Counted from the stretch's first letter, positions 1 through 9,329 are shown. The stretch is 64,000 nt of DNA from JBFGFX01 sp965232455 (GCA_965232455.1 OZ246981.1:2480001-2544000), one strand, 5' to 3'. Translations and numbers: made by a program. Notes: generated by a model from the sequence alone, not told the origin.

Positions 1-1
1 C

Positions 2-679
2 GCCGGCGTCGTCGCGCAGGTGCACGATCGTTATTACGGCCATACCAAGGGTTTCGACTACGTCGGCACGCGCGCTTTCATCCGGCACTTCGAGAGCCGC
101 CTGCCCCGCTACCGGCCGTGGTTCGAGGAGGCGGGCAAACAGTACGGCGTCGACTGGCGGCTGCTGGCCGCAATCGGCTACCAGGAATCGCACTGGCGCT
201 CGCACGCGGTATCGCCCACGGGCGTGCGCGGCCTGATGATGCTGACGCAGGCGACGGCCGACTACCTGAACATCCCCGACCGCATGGACCCGCAGAGCAG
301 CATCTTCGGCGGCGCGCGGTTCTATGCGCGGCAGACCGAACGCCTGCCGGACAGCATCGACGAACCGGACCGCACCTGGTTCGCCCTCGCCGCCTACAAC
401 GTCGGCTTCAATCATCTGAAAGACGCCCGGCAGATCGTCGAGTGGCAGGGCGGCGATCCGGACACCTGGATCGACGTCAGCAAGGCGCTGCCGCTGCTGG
501 CGAAGCAGCGCTGGTACAAACGCGTGCAGTTCGGGTATGCGCGGGGTTGGGAGCCGGTGCTTTACGTCAATAACATACGCAGTTATTACAACATCATCCG
601 CTGGCTGACCGAGAACGAAGAAGTGCCGGAGGAAGAGCCGGTGGAGCCACAAGACATCGAGATTGCGTCCAGCGCGTGA
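2..679 (+). CDS. mltF: Membrane-bound lytic murein transglycosylase F, C-terminal part (5' truncated by window)
   Basis: The reading frame is open to the left edge, so this is the last ~225 residues of a longer protein. It carries the lysozyme-like SLT domain: the catalytic Glu lies in YQESHW (codon at 185-187), followed by SPTGVRGLMMLT and later AAYNVGF, all hallmarks of the MltF/Slt family. MltF cleaves the glycan strand of peptidoglycan in the periplasm with formation of 1,6-anhydromuramate. The N-terminal signal and solute-binding-like domain expected for MltF lie outside the window. The C-terminus is a short acidic tail (EEVPEEEPVEPQ). It converges with tadA, 18 bp away. Confidence 0.88.
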   Translation, partial: AGVVAQVHDRYYGHTKGFDYVGTRAFIRHFESRLPRYRPWFEEAGKQYGVDWRLLAAIGYQESHWRSHAVSPTGVRGLMMLTQATADYLNIPDRMDPQSSIFGGARFYARQTERLPDSIDEPDRTWFALAAYNVGFNHLKDARQIVEWQGGDPDTWIDVSKALPLLAKQRWYKRVQFGYARGWEPVLYVNNIRSYYNIIRWLTENEEVPEEEPVEPQDIEIASSA

Positions 680-697
680 GGCGGGTCGCCCTTCGTC

Positions 698-1159
698 TCA
701 ACGCCGTGCCGCGAAAAATTCGCCAAGCAGCGCGCCGGCCTCCTCCGCGAACAGGCCGCCGTTCACTTCCAGGCGATGATTCAGCGCCGGCAGGCCGCTG
801 AGATCGACAACGCTACCGACCGCGCCGGCCTTTTCGTCGTAGGCGCCGAACACCACGCGCGCGACGCGCGCCTGCAGCATCGCGCCGACGCACATCGGAC
901 AGGGTTCGAGCGTAACGAAAACGCATGCGCCGGGCAGCCGGTGGTTCCGCCGTTTTTGCGCGGCCAGCCTGAGGGCCACGATTTCCGCGTGGGCGCTAGG
1001 ATCGTTGTCGAGGATGCTGCGGTTGTGGCCGCGCGCCACGATCTCACCGGACTGGAACACGACGGCGCCGACCGGCACCTCGCCCGCGGCGGCGGCCTTG
1101 CCCGCTTCCGCCAGCGCTTCCCGCATGCAGGCCTGGTCGCTTTCCGACCAGCCGTTCAT
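698..1159 (-). CDS. tadA: tRNA-specific adenosine deaminase (A34 to inosine)
   Basis: Zinc-dependent cytidine/deoxycytidylate deaminase fold with the two diagnostic motifs: SAHAEIVALR (His ligand plus catalytic Glu) and EPCPMCVGAM (two Cys ligands). TadA deaminates the wobble adenosine of tRNA-Arg(ACG). About 153 residues, normal for the family. The ATG at 1159 overlaps the guaA stop as ATGA; an in-frame GTG two codons upstream (1165) is possible but less likely. The overlap implies translational coupling to guaA. Confidence 0.93.
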   Translation of the reverse strand: MNGWSESDQACMREALAEAGKAAAAGEVPVGAVVFQSGEIVARGHNRSILDNDPSAHAEIVALRLAAQKRRNHRLPGACVFVTLEPCPMCVGAMLQARVARVVFGAYDEKAGAVGSVVDLSGLPALNHRLEVNGGLFAEEAGALLGEFFAARR

Positions 1160-2757
1160 TCCCACTCGATCGTGGCGGGCGGCTTGCCGGAGATGTCGTA
1201 GGTGACGCGCGATATGCCGTCAACCTCGTTGATGATGCGCGTCGAGACGTGCTCCAGGAATTCGTACGGCAAATGCGACCAGCGCGCGGTCATGAAGTCG
1301 ATCGTTTCGACGGCCCGCAGGGCGATGACGTACTCGTATCGCCGTCCGTCACCCATGACGCCGACCGAGCGCACCGGCAGGAACACCGCAAACGCCTGGC
1401 TGCACTTGTCGTAAAGGCCGTTTTTCCGGAGTTCCTGTATGAAGATGTCGTCGGCGAACTGCAGCAGTTCGACGTAATCGCGTTTCACCTCGCCCAGCAC
1501 CCGCACGCCCAGCCCCGGTCCCGGAAACGGGTGCCGGTACACCATCTCGCGCGGCAGCCCGAGCTCGATGCCGATCCGCCGCACCTCGTCCTTGAACAGC
1601 TCGCGCAGCGGCTCGACGAGCTGCATGCGCATGTCCTCCGGCAGGCCGCCGACGTTGTGGTGCGACTTGATCAAGTGCGCTTTTCCGGTCGCCGCGCCGG
1701 CGGATTCGATCACGTCCGGGTAAATGGTTCCCTGCGCCAGCCAGTGGATGTCGGTCAGCTTGGTCGCCTCTTCCTCGAACACGTCGATAAACAGCCCGCC
1801 GATGACCTTGCGTTTCTCTTCCGGATCGGCGACGCCTTTCAACGCCGCGAAAAACCGGTCCGCGGCATTGACGCGCACGACGTTGACGCCCAGGTGCTCG
1901 GCAAAGGTCTCCATGACCTGGTCACCTTCGCGGTAGCGCAGCAGGCCGTGATCGACGAAGACGCAGGTCAGCTGATCGCCGATGGCCTCGTGCAAAAGCG
2001 CCGCGACGACCGAGGAATCCACGCCGCCCGACAGGCCCAGCAACACTTTGTTGTCACCCACTTTTTCTCGCACGGCCGCGATGGCGTCGGCAACGATGTT
2101 GCCCGGCGTCCACGCGTTCGGGCAGGCGCAGATCTCGCGCACGAAACGTTCGAGAATACTCTGCCCCTGGGCGGTGTGCGTCACTTCCGGATGGAACTGC
2201 ACGCCGTAGTAGTGCCGGCTGCCGTCCTCCATGGCCGCAAGCGGTGAATTTTCGCTGCGCCCCGCGACCGTAAAACCGGGCGGGAGCGACTCCACCCGGT
2301 CGCCGTGGCTCATCCAGACCTTGAGCATCGGCGGTTCACCCTCGGCGGCGTCGCTGAAGCCGCCCAGCAGCCCGGACTCCAGCGGCGTGATTTCCGCGTA
2401 ACCGAATTCACGATGACTCGACGCCTCGACGCCGCCGCCAAGCTGCGCCGCCATGGCCTGCATGCCGTAACAGATGCCGAGCACCGGCACGCCGAGCTCG
2501 AACACGGCCTGCGCCACCCGCGGCGGATCGTCCACGTTGACCGACTCCGGCCCGCCGGACAGGATGACGCCGGCCGCGCCGAAATCCCTGAGCGCGGCCT
2601 CGTCCATGTCCCAGGGGTGGATTTCGGAATAGACACCGCACTCGCGCACGCGGCGCGCGATGAGCTGCGTGTACTGACCGCCGAAGTCGAGGATCAGCAG
2701 GCGGTGCGCATGAATGTCGGGCTGCGCGGCCGCGGCGACGGATTGCGCCTGGCTCAT
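1156..2757 (-). CDS. guaA: GMP synthase (glutamine-hydrolysing)
   Basis: 533 residues. The N-terminal class I glutamine amidotransferase domain starts at about residue 20 (LILDFGGQYTQL), with nucleophile Cys96 in GICYGMQ and the His189/Glu191 pair in FHPEV. The ATP-pyrophosphatase P-loop SGGVDSS is at 243-249, and the C-terminal dimerisation domain ends ISGKPPATIEWE. It converts XMP to GMP using glutamine and ATP. It follows guaB on the same strand (98-bp gap) and overlaps tadA by 4 bp, giving guaB-guaA-tadA. The first ~12 residues are a low-complexity Ala/Gln extension relative to the E. coli protein. Confidence 0.97.
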   Translation of the reverse strand: MSQAQSVAAAAQPDIHAHRLLILDFGGQYTQLIARRVRECGVYSEIHPWDMDEAALRDFGAAGVILSGGPESVNVDDPPRVAQAVFELGVPVLGICYGMQAMAAQLGGGVEASSHREFGYAEITPLESGLLGGFSDAAEGEPPMLKVWMSHGDRVESLPPGFTVAGRSENSPLAAMEDGSRHYYGVQFHPEVTHTAQGQSILERFVREICACPNAWTPGNIVADAIAAVREKVGDNKVLLGLSGGVDSSVVAALLHEAIGDQLTCVFVDHGLLRYREGDQVMETFAEHLGVNVVRVNAADRFFAALKGVADPEEKRKVIGGLFIDVFEEEATKLTDIHWLAQGTIYPDVIESAGAATGKAHLIKSHHNVGGLPEDMRMQLVEPLRELFKDEVRRIGIELGLPREMVYRHPFPGPGLGVRVLGEVKRDYVELLQFADDIFIQELRKNGLYDKCSQAFAVFLPVRSVGVMGDGRRYEYVIALRAVETIDFMTARWSHLPYEFLEHVSTRIINEVDGISRVTYDISGKPPATIEWE

Positions 2758-2855
2758 GGTGAATTCCGGAATACTGTCATTCGATTGCCTGTTGGATTCG
2801 GCCCGTCGGTCGGCGATGAGTGATGTGCCAATCGGCTGAGAACTAAGTCGATGAA

Positions 2856-4325
2856 CTAGGTTGATGAACGATAGTTGGGCGCTTCCTTCGTGATCGTCAC
2901 GTCGTGCACGTGGCTCTCACGCATGCCGGCCGCCGTGATCTTCACGAACTTCGGCCGCGAGCGCATCTCCTGCATGTTACGGCTGCCGGTATACCCCATC
3001 GCCGCGCGGACGCCGCCGACGAGCTGGTGAACGATCGCAACGACCGAACCCTTGTAGGCCACCCGGCCCTCGATGCCCTCGGGTACCAGTTTTTCGAGTT
3101 CTTCCGCGGCGTCCTGGAAATAACGGTCCGACGAGCCGTGCGCCTGTCCCATCGCACCGACCGATCCCATGCCCCGGTACGATTTGTACGAACGTCCCTG
3201 GTAAAGCTCGACTTCGCCGGGCGACTCTTCGGTGCCGGCGAACAGGCTACCGATCATCACGGAATACGCGCCGGCGACCAGCGCTTTGGCGATGTCGCCG
3301 GAGTACCGGATGCCGCCGTCCGCGATGAGCGGAACGCCGCTTTGGGCCAGCGCGCCGGCCACCTCGGCAACGGCCGATATCTGCGGCACGCCGACGCCCG
3401 CGACCACCCGGGTCGTGCAGATCGAACCCGGACCGATACCGACCTTGACGGCGTCGACGCCGGCTTCCACCAGCGCGGTCGCGGCCTCGGCCGTCACGAT
3501 GTTGCCGGCAATGACCTGAAGATCGGGATACTCCTTCTTCGTTTTCCGCACGCGATCGATCACACCCTTCGAGAAGCCGTGCGCGGTGTCGATGATGACG
3601 ACGTCCACGCCGGCCGCAACCAGTTCCGCGATCCGCTCGTCGCTGTCGTAACCGGTGCCGACCGCGGCGCCGACGCGCAGCGCGCCGCGCTCGTCCTTGC
3701 AGGCGCGCGGATAATCGCTCGCCTTCTGAAAATCCTTGGCCGTGATCATGCCGCGCAGCTCGAAGTTTTCATCGACCACGAGCACTTTTTCGATGCGGTG
3801 CTTGTGCAGCAGTGACATCACCTCGTCGTCGTCGGCGCCCTCGCGCACCGTGACCAGCCTTTCCTTGGGCGTCATGACCGAAGACACGGGCGCGTCCAGC
3901 TGCGTCTCGAAGCGGAGGTCTCGATGCGTGACGATGCCGATGGTCTCTTTACCGTCAACCACCGGCACGCCCGAGATGCCCATCGCACGGGTCAGGTCGA
4001 TGACTTCGCGTATCGACATGTCGGCGGAAACCGTGATCGGGTCACGAACGATGCCGCTCTCGAATTTCTTGACCCGCAGGACCTCGCGCGCCTGGTCCGC
4101 CGGCGCCATGTTTTTGTGGATGATGCCGATGCCGCCTTCCTGGGCAAGTGCAATCGCCAGTCGCGATTCGGTCACGGTGTCCATGGCCGCGGCCAGCAGC
4201 GGAATGTTGAGCGTTATGTCGGCCGTCAGCTGAGTCGTCATGTCGACCTCGCGCGGCAGGATCTCGGAATAATCCGGCTGCAGGAGGACGTCGTCGAAAG
4301 TAAGGGCTTCCTTGGCTACGCGCAT
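2856..4325 (-). CDS. guaB: IMP dehydrogenase
   Basis: 489 residues from ATG 4325, where homology begins (MRVAKEALTFDDVLLQP); a TTG-initiated 16-residue extension is also open but has no family support. TIM-barrel enzyme with an inserted pair of CBS domains (about 92-200) and the catalytic loop GPGSICTTR (Cys303), followed by the flap and C-terminal active-site segments (MGSVGAM). It oxidises IMP to XMP with NAD+, the committed step to GMP, and sits directly upstream of guaA. A candidate promoter lies at 4361-4390. Confidence 0.97.
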   Translation of the reverse strand: MRVAKEALTFDDVLLQPDYSEILPREVDMTTQLTADITLNIPLLAAAMDTVTESRLAIALAQEGGIGIIHKNMAPADQAREVLRVKKFESGIVRDPITVSADMSIREVIDLTRAMGISGVPVVDGKETIGIVTHRDLRFETQLDAPVSSVMTPKERLVTVREGADDDEVMSLLHKHRIEKVLVVDENFELRGMITAKDFQKASDYPRACKDERGALRVGAAVGTGYDSDERIAELVAAGVDVVIIDTAHGFSKGVIDRVRKTKKEYPDLQVIAGNIVTAEAATALVEAGVDAVKVGIGPGSICTTRVVAGVGVPQISAVAEVAGALAQSGVPLIADGGIRYSGDIAKALVAGAYSVMIGSLFAGTEESPGEVELYQGRSYKSYRGMGSVGAMGQAHGSSDRYFQDAAEELEKLVPEGIEGRVAYKGSVVAIVHQLVGGVRAAMGYTGSRNMQEMRSRPKFVKITAAGMRESHVHDVTITKEAPNYRSST

Positions 4326-4348
4326 TGGATCTCGTTCCGGAGAGGCAG

Positions 4349-4358
4349 AGCCTGTTAA
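4349..4358 (+). repeat. Copy of the dispersed GGGCCTGTTAA-type motif (partial match)
   Basis: AGCCTGTTAA in the guaB leader resembles the longer AGGGCCTGTTAA element found at 18790, 22757, 32679 and 43919. It lies at the predicted guaB transcription start. This copy has lost two G bases relative to the others. Confidence 0.35.
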
Positions 4359-4360
4359 AA

Positions 4361-4390
4361 AGTAAACGGTCAATGTTACGCGGCTGCCAA
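4361..4390 (-). promoter_or_regulatory. Candidate sigma70-type promoter for guaB-guaA-tadA
   Basis: Read on the minus strand, TTGGCA (4390-4385) is followed after 18 bp by TTTACT (4366-4361). The predicted start would be near 4354, about 29 nt upstream of the guaB ATG. The match is moderate (5/6 and 4/6) and is inferred from consensus only. Confidence 0.35.
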
Positions 4391-4459
4391 TTGCGGGTAA
4401 ACGGCTTGCCGGGAATTATTTGCAGGTCACGCCGACGCCACCGCCCCGGCGGGCTTCGT

Positions 4460-4465
4460 TATACT
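4460..4465 (+). promoter_or_regulatory. -10 element abutting the xseA start (possible leaderless mRNA)
   Basis: TATACT ends 6 bp before the xseA ATG at 4472, and no Shine-Dalgarno-like sequence precedes that ATG. Transcription starting about 7 nt after the -10 box would begin at or next to the start codon. No good -35 box is seen at 16-18 bp upstream. Confidence 0.4.
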
Positions 4466-4471
4466 GCGCGC

Positions 4472-5845
4472 ATGGAACCCGAGCCGACCGCAGCCGATCG
4501 AAAAACGGCGATCAGCGTCAGCGAGTTGAACCGTCGCGCACGGAGCCTGCTCGAGCGCGGCATCGCCAGGCTCTGGGTCGAAGGCGAGATATCCAACCTG
4601 GCGCGCCCGGCCTCCGGCCACGTGTATTTCAGCCTGAAAGACGAATCCGCGCAAATTCGCTGCGCCTGGTTCCGGCAGCGGCAGCGCGGCCGGGCCCGCG
4701 ATCTGGCGAACGGTGACCAGATGCTGGCCTTCGGACGCGTCAGCCTCTACGAGCCCCGCGGCGACTATCAGCTCATCGTCGAGGACGTCGAACCGGCGGG
4801 GGAAGGCGAGCTCCGCCGGCGCTTCGAGCGGCTGAAAAAGAAACTCGACGCCGAGGGTCTTTTCGACGCGGCGCTCAAACGCCCCCTGCCGACGCTGCCG
4901 CGCTGCATTGGCGTCATTACCTCGCCGAGCGGCGCCGCCGTGCGTGACGTCATCACGGTCCTGCGACGGCGGTTCCCGGCGGTGCGCGTCATCGTCTATC
5001 CGAGCGCCGTCCAGGGCGCGCTCGCCGTCCCCGAACTCACGGCGGCCCTGCAAACGGCCGCTGCCAGGGACGAGTGCGACGTATTGATCGTGGGCCGCGG
5101 CGGCGGCTCTCTGGAGGACCTGTGGGCGTTCAACGAAGAAGCGGTCGCCCGCGCGATCCGCAACTCGCCGATCCCCGTGATCAGCGCGGTCGGGCACGAG
5201 GTGGACGTCACGATCGCCGATCTCGTCGCCGACCACCGCGCGCCAACGCCATCGGGCGCCGCGGAAATCGCGGTGCCCGACGGCCTGGAGTGGCGACGCA
5301 AGGTCTCGCTGTCGCTCAGGCGGCTGACCGGAGTGATGCGGCGAACCATCGAGGACAAGTATCAGGCATTCGACTGGCTCGGACGCCGGCTCGCGGCGGG
5401 CAGCCCCGCCCGCAAACTCGAACATCAGGCCGAACGGCTGGGCACAATACGGCGATCGCTGGCGTCCGCCATGCGTCATAACCTCACCGTCCGCGGCCGC
5501 AGCATCGACATGAGCCACGCCCGCCTGCTGCGCTCCTCGCCGCGGCAATCCATTCAAGGTATGACATACCGTTCGAGCGAACTCGACCGGCGTCTCCGGG
5601 TCGCCGGCGGGAACACGCTGGCGCGGGTGCAAAACCGCTTGCAGCTCGCCGTTCGCGGCCTGGATTCCGTCAGCCCTCTGGCCACGCTCGATCGCGGCTA
5701 CGCCATTGTCACGGACCGGGAGAGCGGCCGCTTGATCACCGACGCTGCAAAGGTTGCGGTCGGCGCGGACGTCGAAACCCGTCTCGCCAGCGGGCGTTTG
5801 GTGGCGACGGTCAAACAGGTCATGGCGGACGACGATGCGACTTGA
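4472..5845 (+). CDS. xseA: Exodeoxyribonuclease VII large subunit
   Basis: 457 residues from ATG 4472 (MEPEPTAAD...); upstream in-frame sequence back to 4325 overlaps the guaB leader and shows no homology. An N-terminal OB-fold (about 15-110, VEGEISNLARPASGHVYFSL) is followed by the nuclease core with GVITSPSGAAVRDV, GRGGGSLEDLWAFN and SAVGHEVDVTIAD, and then a coiled-coil region. With XseB it degrades single-stranded DNA bidirectionally to oligonucleotides. The small subunit is not in this window. The stop overlaps the next gene by 11 bp. Confidence 0.96.
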   Translation: MEPEPTAADRKTAISVSELNRRARSLLERGIARLWVEGEISNLARPASGHVYFSLKDESAQIRCAWFRQRQRGRARDLANGDQMLAFGRVSLYEPRGDYQLIVEDVEPAGEGELRRRFERLKKKLDAEGLFDAALKRPLPTLPRCIGVITSPSGAAVRDVITVLRRRFPAVRVIVYPSAVQGALAVPELTAALQTAAARDECDVLIVGRGGGSLEDLWAFNEEAVARAIRNSPIPVISAVGHEVDVTIADLVADHRAPTPSGAAEIAVPDGLEWRRKVSLSLRRLTGVMRRTIEDKYQAFDWLGRRLAAGSPARKLEHQAERLGTIRRSLASAMRHNLTVRGRSIDMSHARLLRSSPRQSIQGMTYRSSELDRRLRVAGGNTLARVQNRLQLAVRGLDSVSPLATLDRGYAIVTDRESGRLITDAAKVAVGADVETRLASGRLVATVKQVMADDDAT

Positions 5846-6656
5846 CCTGCGCCACACGCTCCTCGTGATGCTTTTCTGTTCCGCAAGCGCGCTCGCGGCT
5901 CTCCCCGGGCACGCGCCCAAGCCCGGCGGCATTGCCGTCGTCGAGGTCCGCAAAAACGCGGAGCGGCCCGAGGTCCGTTTCGGCGACAGGCGGACGATGG
6001 TGATCCCGGACAACGGTCGGTGGTTTGCCGTCGTCGGCGTGCCGCTTAGCCAGCCGGTCGGTCCGGCGAACCTGAGCGTCGTGTCGGCGGACGGCGGCGA
6101 GTCGACGATCGAGTTCGAGGTCGTGCCGCATAGCTACCGCGAACAGCGCCTGACGGTGGAACGCAGTTACGTCGAACCCGACCAACGGCAGCTGGATCGC
6201 ATTTTCGGCGAACGGAAGATCATCGACGCCGCCATCAACAACTTCCGCAGCGTGCCCGTCGAGTCCCTGTCCCTGCCGGTCCCGGTCCCCGGCCGGCGCA
6301 GCCCGAGCTTCGGCTTCCGCCGCTTTTTCAACGATCAGCCGCGCTCGCCGCACAGCGGCATGGACATCGCCGCAAACCTCGGCACGCCGGTTGCCGCGCC
6401 GCGCGCCGGCATCGTGACCGCAACCGGCAACTACTTCTTCAACGGCAACACCGTGCTCTTGGATCACGGCCAGGGTTTCGTGACCATGTACTGTCACCTG
6501 GACCGCATCGACGTCGAGGAAATGCAGGCGGTCGAGCCCGGCGACACGCTGGGTCTCGTCGGCGCAACCGGTCGCGTCACGGGCGCGCACCTGCATTTCG
6601 GCACCTATCTGACCGGTACCGCGATCGACCCGGCGCTGCTCCTCGAAACCGAATAA
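5835..6656 (+). CDS. Secreted M23-family peptidoglycan endopeptidase
   Basis: 273 residues from ATG 5835, which starts a clear signal peptide (MRLDLRHTLLVMLFCSASALA, cleavage about residue 21). The C-terminal LytM/peptidase M23 domain keeps all metal and catalytic residues: HSGMD (His173, Asp177), His221 and AHLHFG (His252/His254), so it should be an active zinc endopeptidase cutting peptide cross-links in the periplasm. The middle (about 30-110) is a beta-rich region of unknown role. Overlap with xseA suggests one transcript. It could act in cell separation or elongation; the substrate bond is not predictable here. Confidence 0.9.
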   Translation: MRLDLRHTLLVMLFCSASALAALPGHAPKPGGIAVVEVRKNAERPEVRFGDRRTMVIPDNGRWFAVVGVPLSQPVGPANLSVVSADGGESTIEFEVVPHSYREQRLTVERSYVEPDQRQLDRIFGERKIIDAAINNFRSVPVESLSLPVPVPGRRSPSFGFRRFFNDQPRSPHSGMDIAANLGTPVAAPRAGIVTATGNYFFNGNTVLLDHGQGFVTMYCHLDRIDVEEMQAVEPGDTLGLVGATGRVTGAHLHFGTYLTGTAIDPALLLETE

Positions 6657-6696
6657 ACCTTACGCCGGAATCCCGGTGGCCGCTCGCCGGCCGGTG

Positions 6697-7794
6697 TCAG
6701 GAATCCTGGCAGAAGAAGCGGCTGATCACCGGGCGGAAGGCGTCCATTTCGACGAGAAAGGAATCGTGGCCCTTGATGCAGTCCAGGCGGACGAGTTCCA
6801 CGTCCTCGACCGAGGACTTCAGTCCTTCCGCGAGTTCGACCTGCTGGTGAATGGGAAACAGGATGTCGGTTTCCACGCCGATGACCAGCGCGCGTTTCAG
6901 GTTGAGCATCCTGAACCCGGACTCCAGGGAACCGCCGTGTTCGGCGAGATCGAACAGGTCGGACGCGCGAGACAGGTAAAGGTAACAGTTCGGGTCGAAC
7001 TGGCCGGTGAACCGTTTTGCCTGGGCCTCCAGATACGACTCGACCACGAAGTCGCCGGCGAACTGGTCGCCGGACTCGCCTTCCGCCGACGCCCGCTCGC
7101 GGCCGAAACGCTGCTCCCACTCCTCCGCGGACCGGTAAGTGATCATGCCGAGTTTGCGCGCCAGCCGCTGACCGACCAGCGGCGGGTCATCCGGCGTGTA
7201 GTTGCCGCCGGCCCACTTCGGGTCGCGCCGGATGATTTCCCGCTGCAGCGATCGCACGGCGATGGAAAACGGCAGCGCGCGCGTCGCGGCCGAAATCGAA
7301 ATCAGCGCATCGCTGAGCTCGGGATGCCGAACGCAAAACGCCAATGCGCTCATGCCGCCCATGGAGCAGCCGACCGTGGTGTGGATTTTTTCGAGGCCCA
7401 GCGCCTTGACGACTTCGTAACCGCCCTCGGCGACGTCTTCCAGCGTCAGCACCGGGAAATCCAGGCCGTAACGCTCGCCGGTCGCCGGATCCACGGACGC
7501 CGCGCCGGTGGACCCGAAACAGCTGCCCAACGAGTTTATGCAGATGACGAAAAAGCGATCGGTGTCCAGCGGCAGGCCCGAGCCGATCATGTCCTCCCAC
7601 CAGCCGGCCGCGGGGTTTTCGGGCGACGATGCGGCGTGCGCCGAGGGTGACAGCCCGGTAAAGAGTATGATCGCGTTTTCGCCCTTGCCCTTGAGCGTAC
7701 CCCAGGTTTCGTAGGCAATGGTCGGCGACTCGAGGCAGCCGCCCCGATGCATCGCGAACCGACCGTCGACCTGAACCGTTTTTGTCGCACTCAA
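6697..7794 (-). CDS. metX: MetX-family O-acyltransferase (homoserine or serine O-succinyl/acetyltransferase)
   Basis: 365-residue alpha/beta hydrolase. The triad is visible: Ser144 in the elbow GCSMGGM, Asp310 in VETDILFP and His343 in KGHDSF. MetX enzymes acylate homoserine for methionine synthesis. The LSPSAHAASS, GWWEDM and NSLGSCFGSTG blocks resemble the subgroup I recall as serine O-succinyltransferases feeding cysteine synthesis, so substrate and acyl donor are uncertain. It is monocistronic, convergent with the M23 peptidase and 86 bp downstream of the der stop. No metW follows. Confidence 0.85.
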   Translation of the reverse strand: MSATKTVQVDGRFAMHRGGCLESPTIAYETWGTLKGKGENAIILFTGLSPSAHAASSPENPAAGWWEDMIGSGLPLDTDRFFVICINSLGSCFGSTGAASVDPATGERYGLDFPVLTLEDVAEGGYEVVKALGLEKIHTTVGCSMGGMSALAFCVRHPELSDALISISAATRALPFSIAVRSLQREIIRRDPKWAGGNYTPDDPPLVGQRLARKLGMITYRSAEEWEQRFGRERASAEGESGDQFAGDFVVESYLEAQAKRFTGQFDPNCYLYLSRASDLFDLAEHGGSLESGFRMLNLKRALVIGVETDILFPIHQQVELAEGLKSSVEDVELVRLDCIKGHDSFLVEMDAFRPVISRFFCQDS

Positions 7795-7880
7795 AGCGTA
7801 TCTCCCTGTCGAGCGGACATTCTACCGTCATTCGACGCGCCGCTCCGGCGCTGCCCCGCGACGGCCGCCCGCGGCGACGT

Positions 7881-9299
7881 TCAGCGGCGCTTCGCGAACT
7901 TCATCAGCCGCTTGCGTTTACGTTCCTGGCGCGGCGTGAGCTTGTTCCGGCGATCCTTGAACGGGTTGTCGCCGGATCGCAGCTGAAGGCGCACGGGCGT
8001 TCCTTTCAGGCGGAAAACCTTGCGATAGCGATTGATCAAATAACGCCGGTAGGCTTCCGGCAAACGATCGGTCTGATTGCCGTGCACGACGATGACCGGC
8101 GGATTGCGGCCGCCCTGGTGTGCATAACGCAGGCGGATGCGCCGTCCCCGCACCAACGGCGGCTGATGCTCGCGCACGGCGTCCTCCAGAACGCGGGTGA
8201 GCTCGCCGGTCGGCAAATCCCGGGTTGCCGCCGCGAAGGCGCGCTCGGCTGCGGGCAACAGATCACCGACGCCGCTGCCGTGTAACGCGGAAATCGTGTG
8301 CTGTTCGGCAAAATCGAGAAACGGAAGGCGCCGGTCCAACTGCGCCTTGACGTGACGCCGCTGCTCCTGCGAAAGCCCGTCCCATTTGTTGGCGACAACG
8401 ACCAGCGCGCGCCCGCGCTCCACGATGAGTCCGAGCAGACTCACGTCCTGTTCGGTAACGCCTTCCTGCGCGTCGAACACGGCAAGCACCACCTGCGCGC
8501 GCTCCATCGCCTGCAGCGCCTTGACGATACTGAACTTTTCGATTGCCTCGTGAACCTTGGCCTTGCGCCGGACACCGGCGGTGTCGATCAATTCGTAATG
8601 CCGCCCGTCGCGCTCGAAAGGCACGCTCACGCTGTCGCGCGTGGTGCCCGGCTGATCGAAAACGACGAGCCGTTCCTCCCCGAGAAGGCGGTTGATCAAG
8701 GTCGATTTGCCGACGTTCGGTCTGCCGACGACCGCGATCCGCAGCGCCCGGTCCGCGCCCGGCTCCTTCGTATCCGCGGTCGCCTCCGCCTCGTCGTCGA
8801 ACCCGTCCCCGACAAACGGCGCCAGAACCTCGTCCATGAGCGCCGCCACGCGATCCCCGTGCGCCGCGGAAATCGCAACCGGCTCGCCGAGCCCCAGGCC
8901 GTGGAATTCCGCTCCTGCAATCGCCGGATCCAGGCCCTCGGACTTGTTGGTCGCCAGCCAGCTGCGCTTCGCGTGCCGTCGCGCCAGCTGGGCAACGTGT
9001 TCGTCGGCCGCCGTCAGTCCGCCGCGGCCGTCCACCAGGACGATCGCAACGTCGGCCTCTTCCAGGGCACGCACGGTCTGATCGACCATGCGTTCGTGAA
9101 TACCGACCTCGCCGCCGGCGACGCCGCCGGTGTCGATCACGAGATAAGGAATCGGCCCGATCTTGCCGAAGCCGAACTGACGGTCGCGGGTCAGTCCCGG
9201 GTAATCGGCGACCAGCGCGTCACGCGAGCGCGTGAGACGATTGAACAAGGTCGACTTGCCAACGTTCGGCCGACCGATGAGTGCAATTACCGGCAACAT
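7881..9299 (-). CDS. der: Ribosome biogenesis GTPase Der (EngA)
   Basis: 472 residues with the family's unique tandem G domains: GRPNVGKSTLFNRL near the N-terminus and GRPNVGKSTLINRL near residue 190, each with DxxG and NKWD-type motifs. A C-terminal KH-like domain (FRLKGTPVRLQL) and a basic tail (RQERKRKRLMKFAKRR) follow. Der acts in late maturation of the 50S subunit. It follows bamB on the same strand with a 30-bp gap, the usual gammaproteobacterial order. Confidence 0.97.
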   Translation of the reverse strand: MLPVIALIGRPNVGKSTLFNRLTRSRDALVADYPGLTRDRQFGFGKIGPIPYLVIDTGGVAGGEVGIHERMVDQTVRALEEADVAIVLVDGRGGLTAADEHVAQLARRHAKRSWLATNKSEGLDPAIAGAEFHGLGLGEPVAISAAHGDRVAALMDEVLAPFVGDGFDDEAEATADTKEPGADRALRIAVVGRPNVGKSTLINRLLGEERLVVFDQPGTTRDSVSVPFERDGRHYELIDTAGVRRKAKVHEAIEKFSIVKALQAMERAQVVLAVFDAQEGVTEQDVSLLGLIVERGRALVVVANKWDGLSQEQRRHVKAQLDRRLPFLDFAEQHTISALHGSGVGDLLPAAERAFAAATRDLPTGELTRVLEDAVREHQPPLVRGRRIRLRYAHQGGRNPPVIVVHGNQTDRLPEAYRRYLINRYRKVFRLKGTPVRLQLRSGDNPFKDRRNKLTPRQERKRKRLMKFAKRR

Positions 9300-9329
9300 G
9301 AGAGACGTTGGCCAGGCCGGGGCCGGGTC

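Noticed and set aside
2830..2880. Short direct repeat GATGAAC near the guaB stop
   Set aside because: Only 7 bp and partly coding; likely chance.
4427..6013. 528-codon open frame antisense to xseA
   Set aside because: High GC produces long antisense frames; it has no recognisable domain and covers a confident gene.
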